A stretch of DNA of 64,000 bases. Origin: Neorhizobium galegae bv. officinalis (GTDB lineage Bacteria > Pseudomonadota > Alphaproteobacteria > Rhizobiales > Rhizobiaceae). Position numbers and translations under genes: made by a program. The DNA is taken from NCBI GenBank assembly GCA_000985875.1, contig CCRI01000011.1:62001-126000 (forward strand), in the 5' to 3' direction. Positions 46,882 through 56,009 of the stretch are shown one piece after another. Numbering within the stretch: position 1 is the first letter of the stretch; every line of letters begins with the position of its first letter. Below the pieces are notes generated by a model. That model saw only the letters and a list, made by a program, of their open reading frames with translations. It was not told the origin of the DNA and made no database searches.

Positions 46882-46956
46882 ATGAACAGTATCGTATGGC
46901 TCGTTGGAGCCGTCGTCATCGTTCTCGCCGTTCTGTCCTTCATCGGCCTTGGCTGA
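46882..46956 (+). CDS. 24-residue membrane microprotein, copy 2
   Basis: MNSIVWLVGAVVIVLAVLSFIGLG repeats copy 1 with changes only after residue 14. GAAAGGAGACAGTC precedes the ATG. Both copies end before a strong terminator at 46985. Conservation of the first 14 residues with silent DNA changes (for example ATCGTTTGG versus ATCGTATGG) indicates selection on protein. Confidence 0.72.
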   Translation: MNSIVWLVGAVVIVLAVLSFIGLG

Positions 46957-46984
46957 TCGGTGAGAAGCAAAGCTGAAGCATACC

Positions 46985-47023
46985 GATAAGGCGCCGTCCC
47001 GTAAGGACCGGCGCCTTATCTTT
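46985..47023. terminator. Terminator between the microproteins and treY
   Basis: An 11-bp perfect outer stem (GATAAGGCGCC with GGCGCCTTATC) extends inward with a bulge to a CGTAA loop and is followed by TTTG. It serves the microprotein transcript and possibly the convergent treZ-treY transcript, which ends at 47049. Confidence 0.88.
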
Positions 47024-47048
47024 GTGAGGCTGTTTGGACGTAGCGGCA

Positions 47049-49592
47049 TTACTCCGCCAGCAGGAGCGCGAAAGGGTGGTCGCCAAACGCCCAGTTGACG
47101 GCGATGCGATCCTTGGGATCGACGGCCTTGCCGGTGCAGACATCGCGATAGCGGCGGTCTCCCAGCCTTTCGGGCAGAATTATCTCCGTTTCCGCCCAAC
47201 GTTCGGATCGAGACGGAGCAAGGCCCGCATGCAGCGCGCTGAACACGAGCCGCGGGGCGATGACGATAAAGGCGTCGTCCATGTCGGCGCGGGCGAAGGC
47301 TATGATATTGTCGGCGCGCTTGCCCGACGCTCGAAGCGGCAGATATTCCCCGCGGCGAAACAAGGTCGGTGCCTCCTGGCGAACGCGCAGCAGGGTGGCG
47401 ATGACATGCTGCTTCAGCCGGCCGCTCTGCCATTCCTCCTCCTCGGTCGAGACAAGCTTTTCCCTCTCCGTCAGCCCTTGCTGCAGCCTGCCGAAATCCG
47501 GCTCGCGGCGGTTGTCCGGATCGACGAGGCTGAGGTCGAGGCCTTCACTGCCCTGGTAGATGTCGGGTACGCCCGGCGCCGTCAGCTTGACGATCGTCTG
47601 GGTGATGCCGTTCACCAGGCCCGCACGGATGAAGGGGCGGAGCGTGTCGGCGAAGTCCGTCAGGAAGGCCTGGTTGCCCGGAGAGAGCAGCGCGCTGGCA
47701 TAGTCGAGGACCGCCTTTTCGTAGGTCTCATTTGGATCACCCCAATTGGTGCGCAGCTTCGCCTCGCGCAATGCCTTTTCGACAAAGCCAAGGAAACGGG
47801 CCTCCAGCGCCTTGAGGCCTGCTGCGTCTTCCGTGTGGAGTTCGTTCGGCCATGCGCCGGCAAGCGCCTGGTAGAGCATCCATTCGACCGCGGGTTCCGG
47901 TGCGGGGCCATCATCCAGCGCGCGGACGGCTTGGCTGTTCATCCTGCGCCAGCGATCCACGGCATCGGCCCAGAGGTCCGGGACCTCGGTGATCGCATAA
48001 AGTCGGGTGCGGGCATCCTCGCCGCGCTTGGTATCGTGGGTCGAGGTGCCAGACAGCGCGTCGGGCTGCCTTTCCAGCCTCACCTGCATTTCCGCATGGA
48101 AGCGATCGAGCGAGAAGGCTCGGGGCAGGGGCTCGGCTCCGACCTCGTTCAGCGCCAGCGCCATATGCTGCCGGAAGAACAGCGTATCTTCCACGGATTT
48201 CGCCATCAGCGGGCCGGTGAGCTGCTGGAAACGGGTGCGGAAGATCGACGCGCTGCTGGCTGCCGCCTGCTCGACGTCGCCGACCAGGATACGTTCGAGA
48301 AAGGCGAGGGCCGCGTCCTCCGGCCGGTTGGGGCCGTTGCGCACCTTGACCAGAACTTTCGCCAACATCTCCCGGCCTTCGGGTGGAATGCCCTCCCGCG
48401 TGCCATAGGTGCGGTAGACCTGGAAGGCGACAAGCAGTTCCCGCAGCGCCGATTTTACCGACGCCTCCGATAACGCCGATTCACGGTCCTCCGTCGGCTG
48501 GATCTGCATGGCGATATTCAGCAGGGTCGAGACCTCGCCCGCAAAATTGTTGTCGGCCATCAGCAGCTTTGCGGCGCGCAGTTCAGCCTCCATGTCGACC
48601 GGTCGGCCGACGATCCTTTCGTAGACGTCGCGCAGTTCGTCCAACCTGCCGCCATCGACCAGGACGTCGCTGACGGCTGCGATAAACTCGTAACCGGTCG
48701 TGCCGGAGATCGGCCATTCCGCCGGGATCTGTTCGCCTTCTCCGAGGATCTTTTCGACGGTGATGTAACAATCCGGCCCGGCCTCGTGCCGCAGGCGTTC
48801 GAGATAGCTTTTGGGATCGGCAAGGCCATCGACATGATCGACGCGAAGGCCGTCTACCTTGCCTTCGCGGACGAGTTCGAGGATCAGCCGGTGCGTATCG
48901 TCGAATACGGCGCCATCCTCCACACGCACGCCGGCAAGTCCGGTGATCTCGAAGAAACGGCGATAGGAGAGTTCACGCGGCGCATCCCGCCAGGACATCA
49001 GCCGGTAGGGTTGCTGGTCGTGCAGTCTGGCAATCGCGGCGCGATCGGTGATTTTCAGCGCTTCCATCTCTCGGCCGGCATAACTCGCCGGTGTCAGCGG
49101 ATAGAAGGTGTCGAAATAGGCCAAGGCCGGTTTGCCGCTTTTCGGATCAGCTGTGACGGAGATCTCGCCGGCTTCCAGCACCTTCTCGAACGTGTCGCCG
49201 AGGAAGGGCAATGTCAGTCGCCTGGTCCAGTCGATATCGAAATGCCGGCCATATCGGCTATTCTCGCCATTCTCGACGACATCGCGCCACCAGGGATTTT
49301 CCAGCGATGCCGCCATGTGGTTCGGGACGATGTCGAGGATCAGGCCAAGGCCCTCGGCCTGCAATGCCTTCACCATCCGCTCGAAACCGTCGCGGCCCCC
49401 GATCGCAGGCTCGATCTCGTTGGCGTCGGTCACGTCGTAGCCGTGGGTGGAGCCAGTCGTGGCGGTAAAGATCGGCGAGGCGTAGAGGTGGCTGATGCCG
49501 AGCCGTTTCAGATAGGGCACCAGGCTGCTCGCCCGATCGAAGGTCATGCCGTTGCGGAACTGGATGCGATAGGTGGCGGTCGGGATCATCAT
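47049..49592 (-). CDS. treY: Malto-oligosyltrehalose synthase TreY
   Basis: This 847-residue GH13 enzyme turns the reducing end of maltodextrin into a trehalosyl unit. The N-terminus is TYRIQFRNGMTFDRASSLVPYLKRLG. YASPIF and STHGYDVTDANEI, DIVPNHMA, the nucleophile-containing GLRVDHVDGLADP, and HDTKRGEDARTRLYA are characteristic of TreY. It overlaps treZ by 4 bp. It acts before TreZ to release trehalose from glycogen-like chains. Length is at the longer end for the family. Confidence 0.94.
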   Translation of the reverse strand: MMIPTATYRIQFRNGMTFDRASSLVPYLKRLGISHLYASPIFTATTGSTHGYDVTDANEIEPAIGGRDGFERMVKALQAEGLGLILDIVPNHMAASLENPWWRDVVENGENSRYGRHFDIDWTRRLTLPFLGDTFEKVLEAGEISVTADPKSGKPALAYFDTFYPLTPASYAGREMEALKITDRAAIARLHDQQPYRLMSWRDAPRELSYRRFFEITGLAGVRVEDGAVFDDTHRLILELVREGKVDGLRVDHVDGLADPKSYLERLRHEAGPDCYITVEKILGEGEQIPAEWPISGTTGYEFIAAVSDVLVDGGRLDELRDVYERIVGRPVDMEAELRAAKLLMADNNFAGEVSTLLNIAMQIQPTEDRESALSEASVKSALRELLVAFQVYRTYGTREGIPPEGREMLAKVLVKVRNGPNRPEDAALAFLERILVGDVEQAAASSASIFRTRFQQLTGPLMAKSVEDTLFFRQHMALALNEVGAEPLPRAFSLDRFHAEMQVRLERQPDALSGTSTHDTKRGEDARTRLYAITEVPDLWADAVDRWRRMNSQAVRALDDGPAPEPAVEWMLYQALAGAWPNELHTEDAAGLKALEARFLGFVEKALREAKLRTNWGDPNETYEKAVLDYASALLSPGNQAFLTDFADTLRPFIRAGLVNGITQTIVKLTAPGVPDIYQGSEGLDLSLVDPDNRREPDFGRLQQGLTEREKLVSTEEEEWQSGRLKQHVIATLLRVRQEAPTLFRRGEYLPLRASGKRADNIIAFARADMDDAFIVIAPRLVFSALHAGLAPSRSERWAETEIILPERLGDRRYRDVCTGKAVDPKDRIAVNWAFGDHPFALLLAE

Positions 49593-51400
49593 GCGGCGTC
49601 TCCGACAGCTTCGAAACGGACGAGGATGGAGTTGGGTGGCAGGTCCTTCGCCTGTTCAGGCCACGCAAAGATCACCCTGCCGGGCATGGCCGGCAGCTCT
49701 TGCTGCTTCTCGCCGATATTGATCGCCATCGAGAGCGTGCCTTTCGGAAAATTCCACGATACGGCAAGGAAACCCTTGTCGGTCCTCAGCACCTTGCCGG
49801 AGCGACCACCCGCGGAGCCGAGCAGGGGAACGACGATGTCCTGCCGCAACTTCAGAAGGGTCCTCGTCAATTCCAGCCAGTCCTTGCCATTAGCCGAATC
49901 CAGCTTCTTCCAGTCGAGCCTTGATACATCGAAGGTCTTTCTGGCGTTCGGGTCGGGAACGGTCTCGCCCTCGTGGCCCGCATGGCCTTCAAACTCCCGG
50001 CGGCGGCCGTCGCGCACGGCTTTCGCGAGATCCCCATGGAAATCGGTGAAGAACAGGAAGGGGTTGGTCTCGCCATACTCCTCGCCCATGAAGAGGAGCG
50101 GGATATGCGGCGAGAGGAGAAGCATGGCGAGCAGCGGCTTCACCCTGTCGGGGCCGGCGAGTTCGATCAGCCTTTCGCCCTCGGCGCGGTTGCCCACCTG
50201 GTCGTGGTTCTGGATGAAATCGACGAAGGCGACTGGCGGCTGATCGAGGCTCGAAACGCCTCGCTTTTTTCGGCTCTGGTGCGAGACTTCGCCCTGATAG
50301 GCAAAACCTTCGGCGAGCGCCCGCGCCACCAGCTTTTCCGGCTCCTTGGCAAAATCCTTGTAGTAGGCATGCGTCTCGCCGGTCGCGAAGACATGCACGG
50401 CGTTGTGGAGGTCGTCGTTCCACTCGGCGGTGAAGAGTGGCGCCTTGCCGTCCTCGTCGCGGGGGTGCAGGAAAGTGACGTTGCGGGCGTCTTCGGTCGT
50501 CAGATGGATGGCGCGTTCGGGGATCTCGGCGCGGATGCGCTCGGCGATCTCGATCAGCACATGTTTTTCGGATGAATCTTCGATCTGGTCGACGGCGTCG
50601 AAGCGCAGCCCGTCGAGGTGGAATTCCTCCAGCCAGTAGAGCGCGCATTCGACGATATATTGCCGGACCGGTTCGACATCATAGGCGATCGCCGCACCCC
50701 AGGGGGTCATCTTCTCCCTGTGGAAGAAACCGGGCGCCAGCATCGGCAGATAGTTTCCTTCCGGGCCGAAATGGTTGAGCACGATGTCGAGCACCACCGT
50801 CAGCCCAAGACCATGGGCAGCATCGATGAAGGCCTTGAAATCCTCCGGCGGGCCGTAGGCGGCATGCGGCGCGTAAAGGAGAACGCCGTCATAACCCCAG
50901 CCGCGGTTTCCGCCGAAATGGGCGACCGGCATGACCTCGATCATGGTGACGCCGAGCTTAGTGAGATAGGGCAGCTTGTCGATCGCGGCGCGGAACGTGC
51001 CTTCCTCGGTAAAGGTGCCGATATGGATTTCGTAGACGACCGTTTCTTCCCATGGCCGGCCCTGCCATTCGGGATGATGCCATGTGTAGCTGGTCGGATC
51101 GATCACCAGCGAGGGGCCGTTGACACCATCCTTCTGGCCGCGCGACGCGGGATCGGGAACGACCATGCCATCGCCAAGGACGTAATTATATTCGGCTCCG
51201 GGGGTGATGCCGGTGGCGAGCAGCTCGAACCAGCCGCCTTCGCTGCGGCTCATTTCGGTGTCTTCGCCGTTCAGCCTCAGCGTCACGGTCTCCTGGCCCG
51301 GTGCCCAGAGCCGGAACCGCACCTCGCCGGCCGCGACGTATTCGGCGCCCCAAGTCTTTGGAAACGCACGAAACTCGGTAACGGCATTCAATTCCGACAT
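49589..51400 (-). CDS. treZ: Malto-oligosyltrehalose trehalohydrolase TreZ
   Basis: This 603-residue GH13 enzyme cleaves trehalose from the product of TreY. An N-terminal carbohydrate module (VRFRLWAPGQETVTLRL) is followed by the barrel with DIVLNHFGPEGNY, the nucleophile in DGLRFDAVDQI, the acid/base Glu in HLTTEDARNVT, and FIQNHDQVGN. FMGEEYGETNPFLFFTDF is a TreZ hallmark. ATG 51400 gives MSELNAVTEF; the open frame upstream is low complexity. It is the first gene of treZ-treY; no debranching treX is adjacent. Confidence 0.94.
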   Translation of the reverse strand: MSELNAVTEFRAFPKTWGAEYVAAGEVRFRLWAPGQETVTLRLNGEDTEMSRSEGGWFELLATGITPGAEYNYVLGDGMVVPDPASRGQKDGVNGPSLVIDPTSYTWHHPEWQGRPWEETVVYEIHIGTFTEEGTFRAAIDKLPYLTKLGVTMIEVMPVAHFGGNRGWGYDGVLLYAPHAAYGPPEDFKAFIDAAHGLGLTVVLDIVLNHFGPEGNYLPMLAPGFFHREKMTPWGAAIAYDVEPVRQYIVECALYWLEEFHLDGLRFDAVDQIEDSSEKHVLIEIAERIRAEIPERAIHLTTEDARNVTFLHPRDEDGKAPLFTAEWNDDLHNAVHVFATGETHAYYKDFAKEPEKLVARALAEGFAYQGEVSHQSRKKRGVSSLDQPPVAFVDFIQNHDQVGNRAEGERLIELAGPDRVKPLLAMLLLSPHIPLLFMGEEYGETNPFLFFTDFHGDLAKAVRDGRRREFEGHAGHEGETVPDPNARKTFDVSRLDWKKLDSANGKDWLELTRTLLKLRQDIVVPLLGSAGGRSGKVLRTDKGFLAVSWNFPKGTLSMAINIGEKQQELPAMPGRVIFAWPEQAKDLPPNSILVRFEAVGDAA

Positions 51401-51586
51401 GCTGGCCAGCCCCTGGTTGAGAGAGAGCGGCAAACGGTCGAAGTGGCTTCCGGTTCCATTGTGGGGCGCAGGCGCAATAAAATTGCGCGGGGGAGCAACA
51501 AATAACAAGTTCCAGGGAGTGGTCGGCGGACCGGTTCAGTCCTAATTTAGCACTCATGCAGGCGATTTCGGGGAGGAGATCAGTGC

Positions 51587-52717
51587 ATGCTGACTGAGGA
51601 AGAAGAGCTTATCCGCTCGACTGCCGCGGAGTTTTCCCGGGAGGTCCTGAAACCAGGCGCTGCAGCGCGCGACAAGTCGCACGCGATCGAGCCGGACGTG
51701 CTGAAACAGCTCGGCGAACTCGGTTTCCTCGGCATGCGAACCGCGGAGCAATGGGGCGGGGTCGGCTGTTCCTATGTGGCCTATGCGAGCGCGCTGATGG
51801 AGATCGCGGCGGGTGACGGCGCAGTCTCGACGCTGGTCAGCGTCCATAATTCACCGGTCTGCTCCCTCCTCGACATGCATGCTTCCGACGACCAGAAGGA
51901 ACGGTTTCTCCGGCCGCTCGCCGAAGGCCGCCATATCGGCGCCTTTGCGCTGACCGAGGCCGATACCGGCTCGGATGCGGCGGCGATCCGCACCCGCGCC
52001 ACCCGAGATGGCAGCGACTACATCATCAATGGCTCGAAGATGTTCATCACGTCCGGCAAGATCGCCGGCACGGTGATCATCTTTGCGGTGACCGATCCCA
52101 GCGCCGGCAAGCGCGGCATCTCCGCCTTCGTCACCTCGACAGACGTGCCTGGATTTTCGATCTCCAAGGTCGAAGACAAGCTCGGCCAGAAGGCTTCGGA
52201 CACTGCGGCACTGATGTTCGACAATATGCGCGTTCCCGAAAGCCAGCGGATCGGTGCCGAAGGCGCCGGTTTGAAGATCGCGCTGTCGGGACTGGAGGCC
52301 GGCCGGATCGGGATCGCCGCCCAATGCGTCGGCATGGCGCAGGCCGCCTTCGACGTGGCGCTCACCTATGCCAAGGAGCGCAAGACCTTTGGAAAGCTGT
52401 TGCTCGATCACCAGGCCGTCGCCTTCCGGCTGGCGGATGCGAAGACGCAGATCGAGGCGGCCCGCCAACTGGTCCTGCATGCCGCAAGGCTGAAGGATCG
52501 CGGCGAGCCGTGCCTGGACGAGGCCTGCATGGCGAAATTGTTTGCCTCCGAAATGGCGGAGAAAGTCTGTTCGGCGGCGATCCAGACGCTCGGCGGCTAT
52601 GGTTACATTTCCGATTTCCCGGTCGAGCGCATCTATCGCGATGTCCGCGTCTGCCAGATTTACGAGGGCACGTCCGACATCCAGAAGATCATCATCGCCC
52701 GCGGCCTGGCGAACTGA
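51587..52717 (+). CDS. Acyl-CoA dehydrogenase, probably isobutyryl/short-branched type
   Basis: This 376-residue flavoenzyme introduces the alpha,beta double bond in an acyl-CoA. The motifs are FALTEADTGSDAAAIRTRA (FAD site), KMFITSG, GRIGIAAQCVGMAQAA and the C-terminal catalytic Glu in YEGTSDIQKIIIAR. It directly precedes the SDR and the branched-chain oxoacid dehydrogenase genes, so isobutyryl-, 2-methylbutyryl- or isovaleryl-CoA are the likely substrates. GGGGAGGAG precedes the start. Confidence 0.9.
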   Translation: MLTEEEELIRSTAAEFSREVLKPGAAARDKSHAIEPDVLKQLGELGFLGMRTAEQWGGVGCSYVAYASALMEIAAGDGAVSTLVSVHNSPVCSLLDMHASDDQKERFLRPLAEGRHIGAFALTEADTGSDAAAIRTRATRDGSDYIINGSKMFITSGKIAGTVIIFAVTDPSAGKRGISAFVTSTDVPGFSISKVEDKLGQKASDTAALMFDNMRVPESQRIGAEGAGLKIALSGLEAGRIGIAAQCVGMAQAAFDVALTYAKERKTFGKLLLDHQAVAFRLADAKTQIEAARQLVLHAARLKDRGEPCLDEACMAKLFASEMAEKVCSAAIQTLGGYGYISDFPVERIYRDVRVCQIYEGTSDIQKIIIARGLAN

Positions 52718-52727
52718 GGAGGATCGG

Positions 52728-53495
52728 ATGCGCATAGACGGCAGAAACTTTCTGGTGACCGGTGCCGCTTCCGGCCTTGGGCTCGCGACAGCTAAAATGC
52801 TTGTCGAAGCTGGCGGTTGCGTGGCTTTGCTCGACCTTGATGAAACGAGTGGTCGGGCAAAAGCCGAGGAACTCGGCAAGGGCACGATCTTCGTGAAGAC
52901 GGATGTCCGCAACGGCGAGGCGGTCGAAAATGCGGTCGCCAAGGCCGAGGCCGCCAACGGCCCGATCCGCGGGGCCGTCTGCTGCGCCGGCATAGCACCT
53001 TCGGAAAAAGTACTCGGAAAGCAAGGCGTCCATGCGCTCGAAAGCTTTGCCCGCGCGCTGGAGATCAACACGATCGGCACGTTCAACGTGATCCGGCTGG
53101 CGGCGCAGGCGATTGCGAGAACCGAGCCGAACCAGGAGGGCGAGCGCGGCGTGCTGGTCGCCACCGCCTCGGTCGCCGCCTATGACGGGCAGATCGGGCA
53201 GGCGGCCTATTCCGCGTCCAAGGCGGCGGTGGCCGGCATGACTCTACCGATCGCCCGCGAGCTTGCCCGCGACGGCATCCGCATGATGACGATCGCGCCC
53301 GGCATATTCGAGACGCCGATGATGGCTGGGTTTTCCGATGAGGTGCGCGCCTCGCTGGGCAAATCGGTGCCGTTCCCGCCGCGGCTCGGACGGCCTGCGG
53401 AATTCGCACGGCTGGTGCGCGACATCATCGAAAACCCGATGCTGAACGGCGAAGTGATCCGCCTCGACGGAGCGCTCAGGATGGCGCCGCGTTGA
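52728..53495 (+). CDS. SDR dehydrogenase, 17-beta-HSD10-like 3-hydroxyacyl-CoA type
   Basis: This 255-residue classical SDR has TGAASGLG (12-19), the catalytic Ser in VATASVAAYDGQIGQAAYSASKAA with Tyr-x3-Lys intact, and TIAPGIFETPMM. The insertion and the IFETPMM stretch are like the human HSD17B10 and bacterial 3-hydroxy-2-methylbutyryl-CoA dehydrogenases. This fits the isoleucine branch of the neighbouring pathway. Its ATG lies 10 bp after the acyl-CoA dehydrogenase stop, with AGGAGG before it. The exact substrate is inferred. Confidence 0.88.
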   Translation: MRIDGRNFLVTGAASGLGLATAKMLVEAGGCVALLDLDETSGRAKAEELGKGTIFVKTDVRNGEAVENAVAKAEAANGPIRGAVCCAGIAPSEKVLGKQGVHALESFARALEINTIGTFNVIRLAAQAIARTEPNQEGERGVLVATASVAAYDGQIGQAAYSASKAAVAGMTLPIARELARDGIRMMTIAPGIFETPMMAGFSDEVRASLGKSVPFPPRLGRPAEFARLVRDIIENPMLNGEVIRLDGALRMAPR

Positions 53496-53533
53496 ACGAC
53501 GGATTTTGATCGGTTCTTTGGGAGGAGAAACGA

Positions 53534-54766
53534 ATGACGGACGGACAGAGACTGAGCCTGCATGTGCCCGAGCCGGAAGTGCGGCCGGGCGGCAAGCCGG
53601 ATTTCTCCAATGTGCCGATCCCCAAGGCCGGCTCGGTGCGGCGGCCGGAGGTGGATGTCGATCCGAAGGAGATCCGCGACCTTGCTTATTCGATCATCCG
53701 CGTGCTCGACCGCGAGGGCGAGGCGGTTGGTCCCTGGGCCGGGTCGCTGACACCCGAGGAACTGATGGAAGGCCTGAAGCACATGATGCTGCTGCGGGTC
53801 TTCGATAGCCGCATGCTGATGGCGCAGCGGCAGGGCAAGACGTCTTTCTACATGCAGCATCTCGGCGAGGAGGCGGTCTCCTGCGCCTTCCGCAAGGCGC
53901 TTCTGCCCGGTGACATGAACTTTCCGACCTACCGCCAGGCCGGTCTGCTGATCGCCGGCGGTTATCCGATGGTCGAGATGATGAACCAGATCTATTCCAA
54001 CGATGCCGACCCCCTCAAGGGCCGCCAGTTGCCGATCATGTATTCGGCGAAGGACTACGGCTTCTTCACGATCTCGGGCAATCTCGCTACGCAATATGTG
54101 CAGGCCGTCGGCTGGGCCATGGCATCGGCAATCAAGAACGACACGAAGATCGCGGCTGCCTGGATCGGTGACGGATCGACGGCCGAGTCGGACTTTCACT
54201 CGGCGCTGGTCTTCGCGTCCACCTACCGGGCGCCTGTTGTCCTCAACGTCGTCAACAACCAGTGGGCCATCTCGACCTTCCAGGGCGTCGCCCGCGGCGG
54301 GTCGGGTACCTTTGCCGCCCGTGGCCTCGGTTACGGTCTGCCGTCGTTGCGCGTCGACGGCAACGACTATCTCGCCGTGCACGCGGTCGCCAAATGGGCG
54401 GCCGAGCGGGCGCGGCGCAATATCGGCCCGACTCTGGTCGAATACGTCACCTATCGCGTCGGCGCGCATTCCACCTCCGACGATCCGTCGGCCTATCGCC
54501 CCAAGGAGGAGTCCGAAGCCTGGCCACTCGGCGATCCGGTCATCCGGCTCAAGAACCACCTGATCCGCATCGGCACCTGGAGCGAGGAGCGCCACAAGCA
54601 GATGGAAGCGGAAATCCGCGACACGGTCGTCGCCGCCCAGAAGGAGGCGGAGCGCCACGGCACGCTGCATTCCGGCGGCCGGCCGTCGATGCGGGACATG
54701 TTCGAAGGCGTTTATGCGGAAATGCCGCCGCATCTGAAACGGCAGCGGCAGCAGGCGGGGGTGTGA
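53534..54766 (+). CDS. bkdA1: Branched-chain 2-oxoacid dehydrogenase E1 alpha subunit
   Basis: This 410-residue thiamine-diphosphate-binding subunit decarboxylates the 2-oxoacids of valine, leucine and isoleucine. It has a longer N-terminal extension than pyruvate E1 alpha. The thiamine motif runs from GDGSTAESDFHSALVFA to VVNNQWAIS near residues 215-245. The phosphorylation-loop equivalent is YRVGAHSTSDDPSAY. GGGAGGAG lies before the start. It is separated from the beta subunit by a RIME-type repeat, which is unusual for tightly packed bkd genes. Confidence 0.94.
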   Translation: MTDGQRLSLHVPEPEVRPGGKPDFSNVPIPKAGSVRRPEVDVDPKEIRDLAYSIIRVLDREGEAVGPWAGSLTPEELMEGLKHMMLLRVFDSRMLMAQRQGKTSFYMQHLGEEAVSCAFRKALLPGDMNFPTYRQAGLLIAGGYPMVEMMNQIYSNDADPLKGRQLPIMYSAKDYGFFTISGNLATQYVQAVGWAMASAIKNDTKIAAAWIGDGSTAESDFHSALVFASTYRAPVVLNVVNNQWAISTFQGVARGGSGTFAARGLGYGLPSLRVDGNDYLAVHAVAKWAAERARRNIGPTLVEYVTYRVGAHSTSDDPSAYRPKEESEAWPLGDPVIRLKNHLIRIGTWSEERHKQMEAEIRDTVVAAQKEAERHGTLHSGGRPSMRDMFEGVYAEMPPHLKRQRQQAGV

Positions 54767-54812
54767 GGATGATTGGCGTTTTCCATCATTTCTTTTCCCG
54801 GGCGTGGCTCCT

Positions 54813-54936
54813 CCTCATCCGCCTGCCGGCACCTTCTCCCCGCCGGGGAGAAGAGGATATGCCGCGAGGTCTCCGATCCTCCTCTCCCCGGCGGGGAGAG
54901 GGTGGCCGAGCGAAGCGGAGGCCGGGTGAGGGGGTG
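54813..54936. repeat. RIME-type mosaic palindrome between bkdA1 and bkdA2
   Basis: The left half (from CCTCATCCGCCTGCCGGCAC with the CTTCTCCCCG...GGAGAAG hairpin) is nearly identical to the left arm at 6414. The right half (CTCTCCCCGGCGGGGAGAG, then GGCCGAGCGAAGCGGAGGCC and GGTGAGGGGG) is the other common rhizobial module. The two stem-loops are separate, so the element is a mosaic. It inserts about 125 bp into the spacer of one operon. Confidence 0.85.
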
Positions 54937-54992
54937 GCTTGTTCTGGCAGTAAGGTTGTTTGCTCCAGCATTGCTATATCGGAGGCCCGCCC

Positions 54993-56006
54993 ATGCCGCG
55001 CATGACGATGATCGAGGCGATCCGCAGTGCCATGGATGTCTCCATGGAGCGTGACGACGATGTGGTCGTTTTCGGCGAGGATGTCGGCTATTTCGGCGGC
55101 GTCTTCCGCGGAACCCAGGGGCTGCAGCAGAAATACGGCAAGACGCGCTGCTTCGATGCGCCGATCAACGAGTCGGGCATCGTCGGCGCCGCGATCGGCA
55201 TGGCGGCCTATGGTCTGAAACCCTGCGTCGAGATCCAGTTCGCCGACTACATGTATCCGGCCTACGACCAGCTCACCCAGGAAGCGGCGCGGCTGCGCTA
55301 TCGCTCCAACGGCGATTTCACCTGCGGCATCACCGTGCGCATGCCGACCGGCGGCGGCATCTTTGGCGGCCAGACGCACAGCCAGAGCCCGGAGGCGCTG
55401 TTCACCCATGTCTGCGGCCTGCAGGTGGTGGTGCCGTCCAATCCCTATGACGCCAAGGGCCTGCTGATCGCCTCGATCGAAAACCCCGACCCGGTGATCT
55501 TCCTCGAACCGAAGCGGCTCTATAACGGCCCGTTCGACGGTCATCACGATCGGCCGGTGACCTCCTGGGCCGGCCATCCGCTCGGCGAGGTGCCAGCCGA
55601 ACATTACGTGGTGCCGCTCGGCAAGGCGGTGGTGCGGCGGCCGGGTTCGGCGGTGACTGTGCTCGCCTACGGCACGATGGTGCATGTGGCCGAAGCGACG
55701 GCTGAGGAGACCGGCATCGACGCGGAGGTGATCGACCTGCGCACCCTGATGCCGCTCGACCTCGATACCATCGTCACCTCGGTGAAGAAGACCGGCCGGT
55801 GCCTGGTGGTGCACGAGGCGACGCTCACCTCCGGCTTCGGGGCTGAACTGGCGGCGCTGGTGCAGGAGCACTGCTTCTACCATCTCGAAGCGCCGGTCAT
55901 CCGGGTGGCGGGCTGGGACACGCCTTATCCGCATGCGCAGGAATGGGATTATTTTCCGGGGCCGGCCCGCGTCGGCCGGGCGCTGCGCGACATGATGGAG
56001 GCTTGA
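54993..56006 (+). CDS. bkdA2: Branched-chain 2-oxoacid dehydrogenase E1 beta subunit
   Basis: This 337-residue transketolase-fold subunit pairs with E1 alpha. FGEDVGYFGGVFRGTQGL, INESGIVGAAIGMAAYG, EIQFADYMYPAYDQL and PTGGGIFGGQTHSQSPE are typical of the BCKDH beta family. ATG 54993 follows GGAGG; a TTG 33 bp upstream would not add a conserved part. E2 starts 3 bp after its stop. Confidence 0.95.
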   Translation: MPRMTMIEAIRSAMDVSMERDDDVVVFGEDVGYFGGVFRGTQGLQQKYGKTRCFDAPINESGIVGAAIGMAAYGLKPCVEIQFADYMYPAYDQLTQEAARLRYRSNGDFTCGITVRMPTGGGIFGGQTHSQSPEALFTHVCGLQVVVPSNPYDAKGLLIASIENPDPVIFLEPKRLYNGPFDGHHDRPVTSWAGHPLGEVPAEHYVVPLGKAVVRRPGSAVTVLAYGTMVHVAEATAEETGIDAEVIDLRTLMPLDLDTIVTSVKKTGRCLVVHEATLTSGFGAELAALVQEHCFYHLEAPVIRVAGWDTPYPHAQEWDYFPGPARVGRALRDMMEA

Positions 56007-56009
56007 GAC

